Counted from the first letter of the stretch, positions 1 to 9,959 are shown. The stretch is DNA of 64,000 nt from Photobacterium lutimaris (GCF_003025555.1 NZ_PYMH01000005.1:248001-312000), one strand, 5' to 3'. A program made the numbers and translations. The notes: generated by a model not told the origin, from the letters alone.

Positions 1-3000
1 CTGATATTGCCCGTCATTGTGGCAATAGCCTTAAGCTTGGCTATACGCCATCGGACTTCCCGACGGTTGAGCTCAACCAGCAGCAACTGGACAAGCTTGC
101 TGCCAGTGATATCGATGATATCTACGCGCTCACACCGACCCAGCAGGGGATGCTGTTCCATAGCCTTTACCAGCAGGGAAGCGGTGTCTATGTAAACCAA
201 TTCCGCTGCCGCTTCGGTGACGGTTTTGAGCGGGACGCCTTCCAGGAGGCATGGGGAAGGCTTATTGGTCGCCATGAGGTGCTACGAACCGGGTATGTTT
301 GGCAAAAGCTTGCCGCGCCGGTTGCGGTGGTACAGAGCCGGCCGGACATCCGCTGGACTGAATTGGACTGGCGTCATATGTCTACCGCAGAGCAGGAACA
401 GGCACTCGCGGCCTGGTTGAATGCGGACAGAGAGCAAGGGTTCGATTTGACGCAAGCCCCCTTGATGCGCTTGAGCCTGATCCGGATGGCCGACGATGTT
501 GTCCAGTTTGTTTGGAGCCATCACCATATCTTGATGGACGGTTGGAGTATGGCTCAGTTGTTTAAGGAGCTGTTTACCGATTACGCCTATGCCAGTGAAT
601 TTCTGCCAGTGCCGACGTTCCGCTACCACGCCTACCGAGGCCACATTGAGTGGCTATCGGATCAGGATCCGCAAGCGGCAAACGCCTATTGGCGTGAGCA
701 GCTGGGAACGTTCGCCGAGCCGACGCCATTGCCCCGGGATACGGCGAGGGGAGCCGCCACCGCGCCGAACAATGAGCGCCATCAATGTTTGTCTGCCAGC
801 CAGACACGCCAGCTTGAGCAATTTGCCCGACAGCACCATATCACGCTGAACTCATTGGTACAGGGAGCATGGGCGCTACTGTTACACCGCTACTCTGGCT
901 GTCGCGATATCGTGTTCGGTTCAACGGTGTCGGGGCGCTCGGCTGAGCTTACCGGGGTCGAGGAAATGGTCGGCCTGTTTATCAATACCCTGCCGGTCCG
1001 GTTTGACATTGATCCTGACCAGCCGTTGCTCGAATGGCTGCAGGAAATCCAGTTGGCCCAGGCCGGGATGCGCCAGTTCGAATATTCTTCGTTGGCTGAG
1101 ATCAAAGGGCTAACAAACGTGCCGCTCGATCTGCCTTTGTTCGAAAGTATTGTGGTGTTCGAAAACTACCCGGTTGATGAAATCCTCAAGCAGCATGATG
1201 ACGGCTTCGATATTTCGCAGATCAGCTTCCATGAAGTGACGAACTATGCACTAACTCTGATAGTCAATCCTGGCGAGGGGCTGCACTTCAAGCTGCTGTA
1301 CAACGACAGCCGGTTTGAGCACGGCACGATTTCATCTTTGCTGGAGTATCTCGTCGAGCTGCTGAGCAAAATGATCGATAGCCCCCACCAGCCACTGTCA
1401 CGGCAGCAGGTCTTGCCGGCGGCACAGCAGCAACTGGTGGTCGTTGAGCCGAACCAGACCGATAGCGAGTATGCCGCCGGTAATGTTGTTGATGCCCTTC
1501 GCTATTGGGCTGAGCACTGCCCCAGTGCCGAGGCCGTAACGTTTGACGGCCGAACGCTCAGTTATGCCGAGCTCAATAGGCAAACCAATAAGCTTGCCCA
1601 TTGGCTGCGAGAGCAGGGCGTCGGCAAGGAAACCTTTGTCGGGATTTGTGCCGAGCGGTCGTTGGAGATGGTTATTGCGATCTGGGCCACGATTAAGGCG
1701 GGAGGCGCATATGTGCCGTTCGACCCGGATTACCCTGCCGAGCGTTTGGCCTATATGTTGGAGGATGCCGCTGTTTCGGTGCTGCTGACCCAAAGCGCGC
1801 TGATCAGTCGCCTGCCCGACGATCTGGCCATGCAGCTATGCTGCCTTGACCAAATGGACAGCCAGCTGGCGGCCTATACCGAAAGCGCACTGGAGGCCGA
1901 GTTCGATGCGGATCAAGCAGCTTATATGATTTACACCTCGGGCTCGACCGGACGGCCCAAAGGCGTGGTCAATAGTCACGGCGCATTATGGAACCGACTC
2001 CAGTGGCAGACCCAAATGCTGGGGCTGGATCGTAGCGATGTGTTTGTCCAAAAAACGACGTTCTGCTTCGATGTGTCGGTATGGGAGTTCTTTAATCCGC
2101 TGATCATCGGTGCCCGCTTGGAGGTTGCTCGTCCCGGGGGGCACCTTGACAACAACTACCTGCGCCAGCTTATCCAGTCTAAAGGGGTGTCGGTTATTCA
2201 TTTTGTGCCCTCCATGCTGCAGCTGTTCATCGACTCGACGGGCGTCGAACAGTGCCGTTCGTTGGCCAATGTGGTTTGCAGCGGCGAGGCGCTGCCGCGC
2301 GATTTGGCTGAGCGAGTGGCGGCCAAGCTGCCAATGGCGGAACTGGTAAACCTGTATGGCCCGACGGAAGCGGCGATTGATGTCTCTATCTGGAAATGCA
2401 GCGAGCCATCACCAAGCAAGGGGGTGCCGATTGGTCGTGCTGTGCCGAACACCAAGCTTTATATCCTTGATGAACATCTGGTTCCGGTGCCATTTGGCGC
2501 CAAGGGAGAGTTGTATATCGGGGGCTGTCAGCTGGCGAGGGGCTATTGGAATCGTCCTGAATTGAATGAAGAGCGCTTTGTTCCCGATCCGTTTAGTGAT
2601 AAGGACGGCCAGAGGCTCTACCGGACAGGGGATCAGGTGTGCTATTCCGCGCCTGGGGTGATCGAGTACATCGGCCGGTTGGACTTTCAGGTTAAGTTAC
2701 GAGGCCAGCGGATTGAGCTGGGCGAGATCGAGGCCGCAATCAGCCAGCATTGCTCAGGTCAGGCTGCCGTTGTTTTGCATGAGGATGCCGGCGGGCAGCG
2801 TTTGGTGGCTTTTGTCGCCGGGACTGACCGCAGTGGGTTCGATGAGCCGGCATTGCGCAGCGCTTTGGCGGCCTCATTACCGGCTTATATGGTGCCGGGC
2901 CAGTTCGTGATGCTGGCCGACATGCCGCTGACCCCGAATGGGAAGCTGGATCGCAAGGCCTTGCGGGTTCCAGCCTTTAGCCCACAGGTGACGGATGCGG

Positions 3001-3374
3001 TACTGCCGAAGACCCAGGAGGAGGCGTGTATTGCCAGCATCTGGCAAGAGGTCCTCGGGGTAGATGTGATAGGGAGAAGCACCAACTTTTTCGAAGCCGG
3101 AGGTCACTCGTTATCACTGATCAAAGTGCAGTCACTGATTGCCGAGCGACTTGGCAGAGATATCACACTGGTGACGTTGTTTGAGTATCCGACCATTTCT
3201 GCCCTGGTGGGGTACATGTTTGATGAACAGCAGGCCGCGCAAGCCGAGCAGGAAAAAGCGCGCGAAACACAGCATAACGAACGCCGCAAAATCGGCACAA
3301 ACAGATTGATGCGCCGCCGTTCACTGTCGGCGGGTACAAGTAATGACAAGGAGTTCTCGAAGAATGTCAAATAA
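1..3374 (+). CDS. Non-ribosomal peptide synthetase, C-A-T module (5' partial)
   Basis: The reading frame is open from base 3, so the gene enters from the left edge; 1123 residues are visible. The first residues resemble the linker that normally closes an epimerisation or condensation domain (YTPSDFP), so at least one more domain lies upstream. A condensation domain follows (about residues 38-470) with an intact HHxxxDG motif, catalytic second His at about 175. The adenylation domain (about 480-960) has the YTSGSTG, NLYGPTE and RGQRIELGEIE core motifs. Aligned by eye to EntF, the ten specificity residues read D-V-W-H-V-S-L-I-D-K, a serine-type code. The thiolation domain carries GGHSL with the phosphopantetheine Ser at about 1036, then a basic tail. 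The stop overlaps the start of the PKS gene, so the two are translationally coupled. Domain calls are firm; the substrate is inferred. Confidence 0.93.
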   Translation, partial: DIARHCGNSLKLGYTPSDFPTVELNQQQLDKLAASDIDDIYALTPTQQGMLFHSLYQQGSGVYVNQFRCRFGDGFERDAFQEAWGRLIGRHEVLRTGYVWQKLAAPVAVVQSRPDIRWTELDWRHMSTAEQEQALAAWLNADREQGFDLTQAPLMRLSLIRMADDVVQFVWSHHHILMDGWSMAQLFKELFTDYAYASEFLPVPTFRYHAYRGHIEWLSDQDPQAANAYWREQLGTFAEPTPLPRDTARGAATAPNNERHQCLSASQTRQLEQFARQHHITLNSLVQGAWALLLHRYSGCRDIVFGSTVSGRSAELTGVEEMVGLFINTLPVRFDIDPDQPLLEWLQEIQLAQAGMRQFEYSSLAEIKGLTNVPLDLPLFESIVVFENYPVDEILKQHDDGFDISQISFHEVTNYALTLIVNPGEGLHFKLLYNDSRFEHGTISSLLEYLVELLSKMIDSPHQPLSRQQVLPAAQQQLVVVEPNQTDSEYAAGNVVDALRYWAEHCPSAEAVTFDGRTLSYAELNRQTNKLAHWLREQGVGKETFVGICAERSLEMVIAIWATIKAGGAYVPFDPDYPAERLAYMLEDAAVSVLLTQSALISRLPDDLAMQLCCLDQMDSQLAAYTESALEAEFDADQAAYMIYTSGSTGRPKGVVNSHGALWNRLQWQTQMLGLDRSDVFVQKTTFCFDVSVWEFFNPLIIGARLEVARPGGHLDNNYLRQLIQSKGVSVIHFVPSMLQLFIDSTGVEQCRSLANVVCSGEALPRDLAERVAAKLPMAELVNLYGPTEAAIDVSIWKCSEPSPSKGVPIGRAVPNTKLYILDEHLVPVPFGAKGELYIGGCQLARGYWNRPELNEERFVPDPFSDKDGQRLYRTGDQVCYSAPGVIEYIGRLDFQVKLRGQRIELGEIEAAISQHCSGQAAVVLHEDAGGQRLVAFVAGTDRSGFDEPALRSALAASLPAYMVPGQFVMLADMPLTPNGKLDRKALRVPAFSPQVTDAVLPKTQEEACIASIWQEVLGVDVIGRSTNFFEAGGHSLSLIKVQSLIAERLGRDITLVTLFEYPTISALVGYMFDEQQAAQAEQEKARETQHNERRKIGTNRLMRRRSLSAGTSNDKEFSKNVK

Positions 3375-6300
3375 GGAATTTTTGCCGGAAAATGGCTTAG
3401 AAGTCGCAATTGTAGGGATGGCCGGAAAATTCCCGGGGGCTGAGGATATCGAGCAGTACTGGCAATTGCTGGCTGAGGGTAAGGAGGCGATTACCTTTTT
3501 TAACAATGAAGAGCTCGATAGCCAGAGTGTCGATCCTTCGATGGTTAAGGATCCCAACTATATCAAAGCACGAGGGGTGATTAATAAGCCGGAGTATTTT
3601 GATGCTGCTTTCTTCGGTATTGCACCGAGGGAGGCGGAAATCATGGATCCGCAGCACCGCCTTTTTTTGGAGTTGTCTTGGACCGCTCTGGAAAATGCCG
3701 GTTACAACCCAGATGCGGTACCCGGCCCCGTTGGTGTCTACGCCGGGGCCGGCTTCAACTCCTACATGGTGATGAAGCTGACTATCGATCCGTCGTTCAT
3801 TACCCAAGAGAATGCCTTACAGCATCTGTTTAATAACGACAAGGATTACGTCGCTACGCGCACTTCCTACAAGCTGAATCTGCGCGGGCCGAGTGTCAAT
3901 GTGCAGTCGGCATGCTCGACCTCTTTGGTTGCCACCCACTTGGCATGTCAGAGCTTGATCAGTGGAGAGTCGGATATGGTGCTGGCAGGGGGAATTGCTG
4001 TCAGGGTGCCCCAGAATGCGGGCTACTGGTACCAGCAGGGATCGATTTTCTCCAAGGATGGCCATTGTCGTGCCTATGATGCGGACGCGAACGGAACCGT
4101 GAGTGGTAACGGTGGCGGTGTGGTCGTGCTTAAGCGACTAGAAGATGCTCAAAGGGATGGCGATCGGATTTATGCGGTGATTAAGGGGACGGCAATTAAC
4201 AACGATGGTGCTAGCAAGGTTGGTTTTACCGCGCCAAGCGTTCAGGGTGAGGCGGCGGCCATCCGCTCTGCGCAGGCTATTGCGGAAGTCAGCCCGGAGA
4301 CAGTTCGTTACATTGAAGGTCATGGCAGCGGGACCGCCCTTGGCGATCCGATAGAGGTCGAGGCGCTTACCAAGGTGTTCCGCAAGCAAACGGAGAAGAC
4401 ACAATATTGTGCAATCAGCTCGGCAAAATCTAATATCGGCCACTTGGATACAGCCGCTGGAATGGCGGGCTTGATCCGTGCAGCCATGTCGGTTGACAGG
4501 GCTGAGATATTGCCCAATGCCAATTTCAGTCAGCCGAACCCCCGCATAGATTTTGCCTCGAGTCCGTTTTATGTTCCCAGTGAACGCAAACCGTGGCCAG
4601 AGGATAACCATTCGCGTCGGGCGGGCGTCAGTTCATTTGGTATAGGCGGCACCAATGGCCATATTGTGCTGGAGCAAGCACCGCCTGAGGTAGCCTCGGT
4701 GCCATCTAGGCAAACGCAGTTGTTGTTATGCTCGGCGAGAACCGCATCGGCATTGAAGGCGCGTTGTGAGGATCTTGCTGATTATTTCAGGGCTAATACA
4801 GAGGTGAATTTGGACGATGTCGCCTATACGCTGCAGGTCGGGCGTAAGCCATTTGAATATCGTGCCGCCTTTGCGGTCAGCGAAAAAGATGATGTAGCTT
4901 CCATTATGCGTGATCAGTGGCATAACGACATGGTTGCCGGAGGGCTAACTGATCATAAACCTGATATCGTTTTCATGTTTTCCGGTCAAGGGAGTCAGTA
5001 TCCTGGTATGGCAAAGGAACTGTACCAGGCTTATCCCGCCTTCCGCGAAGTGATCGATGAAGCTGAGGTGTTACTGGTCGAGCAAGCCGGGCAGGGTATT
5101 CGTGACTTGTTATTTGTCACGGAGCTTGGCTCTGCTGTCGAATTAAATCAGACTCGATTAACCCAGCCAGCCTTGTTTGTTGTCGAATATGCCTTAGCCA
5201 AGTTATTGATGAGTTTCGGGATCAAGCCAAAGGCGTTGATCGGGCACAGTATTGGCGAATATGTTGCCGCAGCCCTGTCAGGGGTGATGACATTTCACGA
5301 GGCCCTTCGCCTTGTTGCCTACCGTGGTGAGCTGATGCAAGGAATGGCTGAGGGTACGATGCTGTCGATCCGCATGTCTGAGGAGCGGGTGGAGCCACTG
5401 TTGTCGGAGGATATTTCCCTCGCCGCGGTCAATGCTCCGAATGCTTGTGTGGTCGCAGGGCGGAGTGATGCTATTTCACTGCTGGTGAAAGCACTGGAAG
5501 ACGAGGGAGAGCTATGCCAAGAGCTGCGAACATCGCACGCCTTCCACTCTTTTATGATGCAACCGGCGGTTGAGCCTTTCGTCAAAGCGGTAAGGAATAT
5601 TCAATTACAGGCCCCGACCATACCGTTTATTTCCAATGTAAGCGGGACTTGGATCGAGGCAAAACAGGCAACCAACCCTGAATACTGGGGGCAGCATTTG
5701 AGGCAGGCTGTAAGGTTTGCTGAAGGTATTGATAGTCTACTGGACTTGGAGTTCCCGTTATTTGTAGAAGTTGGCCCAGGAAATACTCTGTCGACACTGG
5801 CAAAACAGAGCATGAAACAAAACGCGGAGCAAGAATGGCCGGTTATCGCTGCATTACCGCGTGCCGATCAGGCGACCAGGGCTGACGACCATTTTCTGAG
5901 TGCACTGGGCGAGTTGTGGACCCGCGGTGGGACTCTCGATTGGGAGCCGTTGCACCAAGGCCGGTCACGGCGACGTATTCCGTTGCCAACCTATCCATTT
6001 GAGCGCAAGCGCTATTGGCTTACGGATGATGGGAGCGATGCTGGCGAGGAGCACGAAACGCTCTTTTCGGAAGCGCAAGATAATAAAGTGGTGATGCCGA
6101 CGAACGATATCGAATGGTCAGTGGCGGCGATCTGGCAGAATTTGTATGGCTTAGAAAAGATCGGTATTCATGAAAACTTCTTCCATCTGGGCGGGGATTC
6201 GATGTTGGCCATTCAGTTGGTGGCGGAATTGCAATCTTTCTTCGAGATAGAGTTGCCGCTGGCTGAAGTGTTGCAGTACCCAACGATTGCCGAGCAGGCG

Positions 6301-7239
6301 GAAAGGATTGCCGAAGCGCGCCGTAGCGGAGGGAAGGTCGTCAACCATTCGCCGGTGGTGAGGATCCAACCGAAAGGGAGCAAGCCACCGTTTTTCTGCG
6401 TTCACCCTGCCGGAGGGATCGTTCACTGCTACATCGAACTGGCAAGGATGTTGGGTAAAGAGCAGCCTTTTTATGCCTTGCAACACCCAGGCATTGATGG
6501 GAAGTGCGAGCCATATACACGCTTTGACGTGATGGCTGAGTACTACATCAAAGCAATCCGAGAGGTCCAGCCTGAGGGGCCTTATTATATCGGCGGTTGG
6601 TCTTTTGGCGGCACCGTTGCCTATGAGATGGCGCAGCAGTTGGTTGCAATGGGCGAAGAGGTGGCTGTGTTGGTAATGATGGATACGCCAGTGCCGTCAG
6701 CCGTTTATGGTGCAGATTTGCTTCGAGATGAGTTCGATGCTGCCGGGATCTTTACATTCCTTGGACGGGGGATCGGTCAGATCTTTGGCAATAGCTTGGA
6801 TATTGATCCGAATGAGCTCAACGGACTAGAGCCTGAGGCTCAGTTCGAACGAGTACTAGAAAAAGCGGGAAGCATCAATGATATGTCCGAGAGCGGGGCT
6901 GCGCGTGAGCAGCTGGAACAAATTATTGATATGTTCAAGGTAGCCGATAGTGCAGAACGTCAATATCAGCCACAACCGTACCATGGAAAAGTAAAGCTTA
7001 TTCGGGTGCAGGATTTGGACGATTACGAGTTTACCGGCTATAGCGAGCATCCGGATATCAAGAACCCGGCTTTCGGTTGGGATCATGTTGCTACGGATCT
7101 CGAATGCCGTATGGTTCCCGGGACCCATATGACAATGGTTGTTGCCCCCTATGTTAGAGAGGTGGCACGGACATTATCGACTGTGCTGGCTGAAGCCCAC
7201 AGCCAGAATGAGCAACCTCAGGCGTTGACTATGGTATAG
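3364..7239 (+). CDS. Type I polyketide synthase module, KS-AT-ACP-TE
   Basis: A 1291-residue PKS. The ketosynthase (about 10-440) has active Cys184 in ACSTSLV, an EGHGSGT His and a K-SNIGH His. The acyltransferase (about 535-850) has the GHSIGEY nucleophile Ser629 and a HAFHS signature, which in this family indicates malonyl-CoA. The ACP has GGDSM with Ser946. A C-terminal thioesterase has GWSFGG with Ser1080. There is no ketoreductase, dehydratase or methyltransferase, so the last two carbons should stay as a beta-keto unit and be released by the TE by hydrolysis or cyclisation. ATG 3364 was chosen over an in-frame ATG at 3343 because AAGGAG at 3348-3353 sits ten bases upstream and lies inside the longer version. 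It overlaps the NRPS stop by 11 bases. As the only TE-bearing module it is probably the last step of the assembly line. Confidence 0.95.
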   Translation: MSNKEFLPENGLEVAIVGMAGKFPGAEDIEQYWQLLAEGKEAITFFNNEELDSQSVDPSMVKDPNYIKARGVINKPEYFDAAFFGIAPREAEIMDPQHRLFLELSWTALENAGYNPDAVPGPVGVYAGAGFNSYMVMKLTIDPSFITQENALQHLFNNDKDYVATRTSYKLNLRGPSVNVQSACSTSLVATHLACQSLISGESDMVLAGGIAVRVPQNAGYWYQQGSIFSKDGHCRAYDADANGTVSGNGGGVVVLKRLEDAQRDGDRIYAVIKGTAINNDGASKVGFTAPSVQGEAAAIRSAQAIAEVSPETVRYIEGHGSGTALGDPIEVEALTKVFRKQTEKTQYCAISSAKSNIGHLDTAAGMAGLIRAAMSVDRAEILPNANFSQPNPRIDFASSPFYVPSERKPWPEDNHSRRAGVSSFGIGGTNGHIVLEQAPPEVASVPSRQTQLLLCSARTASALKARCEDLADYFRANTEVNLDDVAYTLQVGRKPFEYRAAFAVSEKDDVASIMRDQWHNDMVAGGLTDHKPDIVFMFSGQGSQYPGMAKELYQAYPAFREVIDEAEVLLVEQAGQGIRDLLFVTELGSAVELNQTRLTQPALFVVEYALAKLLMSFGIKPKALIGHSIGEYVAAALSGVMTFHEALRLVAYRGELMQGMAEGTMLSIRMSEERVEPLLSEDISLAAVNAPNACVVAGRSDAISLLVKALEDEGELCQELRTSHAFHSFMMQPAVEPFVKAVRNIQLQAPTIPFISNVSGTWIEAKQATNPEYWGQHLRQAVRFAEGIDSLLDLEFPLFVEVGPGNTLSTLAKQSMKQNAEQEWPVIAALPRADQATRADDHFLSALGELWTRGGTLDWEPLHQGRSRRRIPLPTYPFERKRYWLTDDGSDAGEEHETLFSEAQDNKVVMPTNDIEWSVAAIWQNLYGLEKIGIHENFFHLGGDSMLAIQLVAELQSFFEIELPLAEVLQYPTIAEQAERIAEARRSGGKVVNHSPVVRIQPKGSKPPFFCVHPAGGIVHCYIELARMLGKEQPFYALQHPGIDGKCEPYTRFDVMAEYYIKAIREVQPEGPYYIGGWSFGGTVAYEMAQQLVAMGEEVAVLVMMDTPVPSAVYGADLLRDEFDAAGIFTFLGRGIGQIFGNSLDIDPNELNGLEPEAQFERVLEKAGSINDMSESGAAREQLEQIIDMFKVADSAERQYQPQPYHGKVKLIRVQDLDDYEFTGYSEHPDIKNPAFGWDHVATDLECRMVPGTHMTMVVAPYVREVARTLSTVLAEAHSQNEQPQALTMV

Positions 7240-7251
7240 AGGAGAATAGTG

Positions 7252-8292
7252 ATGTGCTCGGCATTGGGCTTGATGGCCACTGGAAATTCGGTACTGGGTG
7301 TCAATTATGATTTTCAGTTTGATCATGGCATGGTGGTGATCAATCCCCGCAACCTGCACAAATGGAGCGAACTGCCCCTTGGAGGGCAGTTTCGCTGGCA
7401 CAGCCGCTATGGTTCCGTCACATTGGTTCAGTTCGGCTGCGAGCTCCCCTGCGGGGGAATCAACGAAATGGGACTGAGTATCCACTTGCTCGAGCAGCGC
7501 GATGCTGCCTATCCGCCTTTGAGTTTGCTGGAGCCTACCTTGAGCGAGTTGCAATGGATCCAGTACCAACTCGATACCTGCGCCAACATTGATGAGGTGC
7601 TGGCAGGTCTGACGACTATCAAGGTACATAGCCAATTCATCCCGCTTCACTACGTGATTGCCGATAGTACCGGGCAAGGCGCAGTGATTGAATTTGTCCA
7701 CGGCGAGATAGAGGTGAGTCGCTTTCAAGCCGGCAAGCCACTCGTGTTGACCAATCATAGCTTGGCCAGCAGTCGCCAGTATTATCAACAGTATCGTTTA
7801 TCGAAGCAGCCGATACCTTGCTCCAGTACCTCAAGTGCCCGTTATTGCCGGCTGTTTGACTACAGTCAGACCTTTCAGGATGGTGAGGCCCCCGAGCAAT
7901 TTGTCAGCGAGGGACTGGCTAGAGTGGCGATTGCGGGTAAGCGCTGGGACTCACTGCTGCAGTTGTTTTGCGGCGCAGGCAGTTTCAGGACTTGCTGGCA
8001 GATCATTTTCACTCCAGGCAAGAGGAGCATGGGATTTAGCCGGTATGCCAATGGTCGCGGGTTTGAAATTAGTTTGGATGACTGGGCCTTTGATACGCTC
8101 CAGGAGCGTTTATGTTGTGATCTCCACCTATCATCCGATCGTGGTGGTAAGCCGAATATGACCCCTTATTCATACCATGAGAATCGTCGGATAATCACCA
8201 AGACATATCGGCCCTACAAGCGGCATTTTCCGGCCAGGGCGATTGAAGAAATAGCCCGCTATCCCGATCAATTTGTGGTATTTGAACAGTGA
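7252..8292 (+). CDS. Ntn hydrolase, choloylglycine hydrolase / penicillin V acylase family
   Basis: A 346-residue linear-amide C-N hydrolase. The start at 7252 gives Met-Cys, so removal of Met exposes Cys2 as the N-terminal nucleophile usual for this family; an upstream in-frame GTG at 7249 would mask it. GAGGAG lies seven bases upstream. Family landmarks visible are Asp20 in the VNYDF segment, GGINEMGL (the usual Asn of NEKGL), and LTNHS (the usual TN Asn). The Arg that precedes the Asp in bile-salt hydrolases is Val here. With Cys at position 2 there can be no signal peptide, so it should act in the cytoplasm. It sits 12 bases after the PKS inside the cluster, so it probably acts on the product or an intermediate, for example removing or exchanging an N-acyl group. 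Substrate unknown. Confidence 0.85.
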   Translation: MCSALGLMATGNSVLGVNYDFQFDHGMVVINPRNLHKWSELPLGGQFRWHSRYGSVTLVQFGCELPCGGINEMGLSIHLLEQRDAAYPPLSLLEPTLSELQWIQYQLDTCANIDEVLAGLTTIKVHSQFIPLHYVIADSTGQGAVIEFVHGEIEVSRFQAGKPLVLTNHSLASSRQYYQQYRLSKQPIPCSSTSSARYCRLFDYSQTFQDGEAPEQFVSEGLARVAIAGKRWDSLLQLFCGAGSFRTCWQIIFTPGKRSMGFSRYANGRGFEISLDDWAFDTLQERLCCDLHLSSDRGGKPNMTPYSYHENRRIITKTYRPYKRHFPARAIEEIARYPDQFVVFEQ

Positions 8293-8305
8293 TATTAAAC
8301 ATAGG

Positions 8306-9127
8306 ATGTTGAAAGTAAAAATGAAAGCTCAGTTGAAAGTTGTCAATGAAAAGCCAGCGCAAGCTATCGAAACGTGGTTTGCCAATTTTTCAAATCACGA
8401 CAATGGTGATTACCGTTTGATTTGTTTCCCTTTTTCTGGCGGCGGTGCCAACATCTATCGCCAGTGGCCAGCGCACCTGCCACAGACGGAAGTGTGGGCG
8501 TTGAAGCTACCGGGTCGGGAGGCCAGGTTCTCCGAGCCGGTGATAACCGACCTTGCTCTGTTGGTTGAAACGCTGGCACCGATAGTAAAGGCTTTGATGG
8601 ATAAGCCATGCGTGTTCTTCGGTCATAGCATGGGGGCTTTGATTGCTTTTGAGTTGGCCCGTTATATGGAAAAACATTACGGTTGCTCACCTAAACTCTT
8701 AGTCGTATCAGGCTTTCGTTCACCCGAAAGGAAGAGCAAGAAGCGACAGTTGCATGCCTTGTCTGAGTCTGAGTTTGTCAGTGAACTGCGTGAATACGGC
8801 GGGACGGTACCGCAGATCCTTGAGCATCGAGAAACTATGCTGCTGCTATTGCCGATGCTTCGCGGCGATTTCAAGATGCACGAAACCCATTGTTTTGATC
8901 CCTCTCAGTCGGTCAGCTGCCCAATTCATGCGCTCTATGGTCGCGCCGATGAAGTTGCCGATAGGGACGATATCGAAGGCTGGGAAAAATATACTCAAGG
9001 AGCGTTTGCGATTACGGCGTTCGACGGCGAGCACTTCTTCCTTAATGCCGAGTATCCCCGGATCTGTGGTTTGGTAGAAACGCAGATGGGTAGTGTGACT
9101 TCAGACCGGAGAAGGTTCCGTGCCTAG
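8306..9127 (+). CDS. Type II thioesterase (editing hydrolase)
   Basis: An alpha/beta hydrolase of about 273 residues of the external thioesterase family that clears misprimed or stalled acyl groups from NRPS and PKS carrier domains. It has the family opening FPFSGGGA, the LPGREAR segment, a nucleophile elbow GHSMG (Ser108), Asp in the GRADEV segment, and the catalytic His in GEHFF near the end. No signal peptide, so cytoplasmic. The start is uncertain: ATG 8306 or ATG 8321 both fit and neither has a strong ribosome site. It lies 13 bases after the Ntn hydrolase stop and its own stop overlaps the next gene by 8 bases, so it is part of the same operon. Confidence 0.93.
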   Translation: MLKVKMKAQLKVVNEKPAQAIETWFANFSNHDNGDYRLICFPFSGGGANIYRQWPAHLPQTEVWALKLPGREARFSEPVITDLALLVETLAPIVKALMDKPCVFFGHSMGALIAFELARYMEKHYGCSPKLLVVSGFRSPERKSKKRQLHALSESEFVSELREYGGTVPQILEHRETMLLLLPMLRGDFKMHETHCFDPSQSVSCPIHALYGRADEVADRDDIEGWEKYTQGAFAITAFDGEHFFLNAEYPRICGLVETQMGSVTSDRRRFRA

Positions 9128-9824
9128 GGGGGAGAGTTACGCCGATGATATATCGGCTCACGATATCATCTATATCATGGCCAATAACGTCGATAGCTGG
9201 CCTCGGCTTTATCGTGATCTTGCAATGTGCGAACAGGAGCAAGTTGATCGGTTTGTGTTCGAGAAGGACAAAGCGAGGTATACGGTCAGCCATTGGTATA
9301 TGCGTCAGATTTTAGCCGACCATCTTGGTTGCACCAGGAGCGAGCTCGTCTTTTCCCAAGGCCCCTATGGCAAACCATACCTAAGCGGACAGACAGGTTT
9401 GTTTTTCAACTTGAGCCACAGTGACGAGTGCAGCGCCTTGGTGGTAAGCCGTTATGGCGAAGTGGGGGTCGATGTTGAATCGACGAGCCGTATGTCCGTG
9501 AGCGAGATTGAATCACTTAAGTATGCCGTGCTGACGAATGCTGAGCGCAAAAGCCTAGTGCGTTTGCCGGCAGACCAAAAGAGTGAAGGTTTTATGCGGT
9601 TCTGGACTCTGAAGGAAGCCTATTTGAAGCAGAAAGGGTGGGGATTGTATTACGATTTGGCCAAGTTGAGTTTTTCAATTGATGAGCCGATTGCAGTGGA
9701 GGTTGCCGGAGAGAAGGATCGGTACATTAAGCTCGGTTGCACTCAGCAGCAGGGACATACTGTGTCTTGGGCAACACTTAATCGTGCAGCTCCGCTGATC
9801 AGGCATCTTGAATGGCCAACTTAG
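9120..9824 (+). CDS. 4'-phosphopantetheinyl transferase, Sfp type
   Basis: A 234-residue enzyme that loads phosphopantetheine from CoA onto the Ser of carrier domains. Diagnostic motifs are GKPYL followed by FNLSHS, GVDVE with the Mg-binding acidic residues, and FWTLKEAYLK with the catalytic Glu and Lys. The likely start is GTG 9120, preceded by GGAGAAGG about five bases upstream and overlapping the thioesterase stop by 8 bases. As the last gene of the operon it should activate the T and ACP domains encoded just upstream. No other primary-metabolism role is suggested by its context. Confidence 0.94.
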   Translation: MPRGESYADDISAHDIIYIMANNVDSWPRLYRDLAMCEQEQVDRFVFEKDKARYTVSHWYMRQILADHLGCTRSELVFSQGPYGKPYLSGQTGLFFNLSHSDECSALVVSRYGEVGVDVESTSRMSVSEIESLKYAVLTNAERKSLVRLPADQKSEGFMRFWTLKEAYLKQKGWGLYYDLAKLSFSIDEPIAVEVAGEKDRYIKLGCTQQQGHTVSWATLNRAAPLIRHLEWPT

Positions 9825-9959
9825 GTTGAATCTTGTGCATAATCTGGGCTTGATGTGATGCTTTGACTATATATCAGGGGTTAAATCAAAAAAAACAGTA
9901 ATTGATCAAATTTTTTTTGCATTAATAAAATTATGTGATAAATTGCTTTCAAGATTTGA

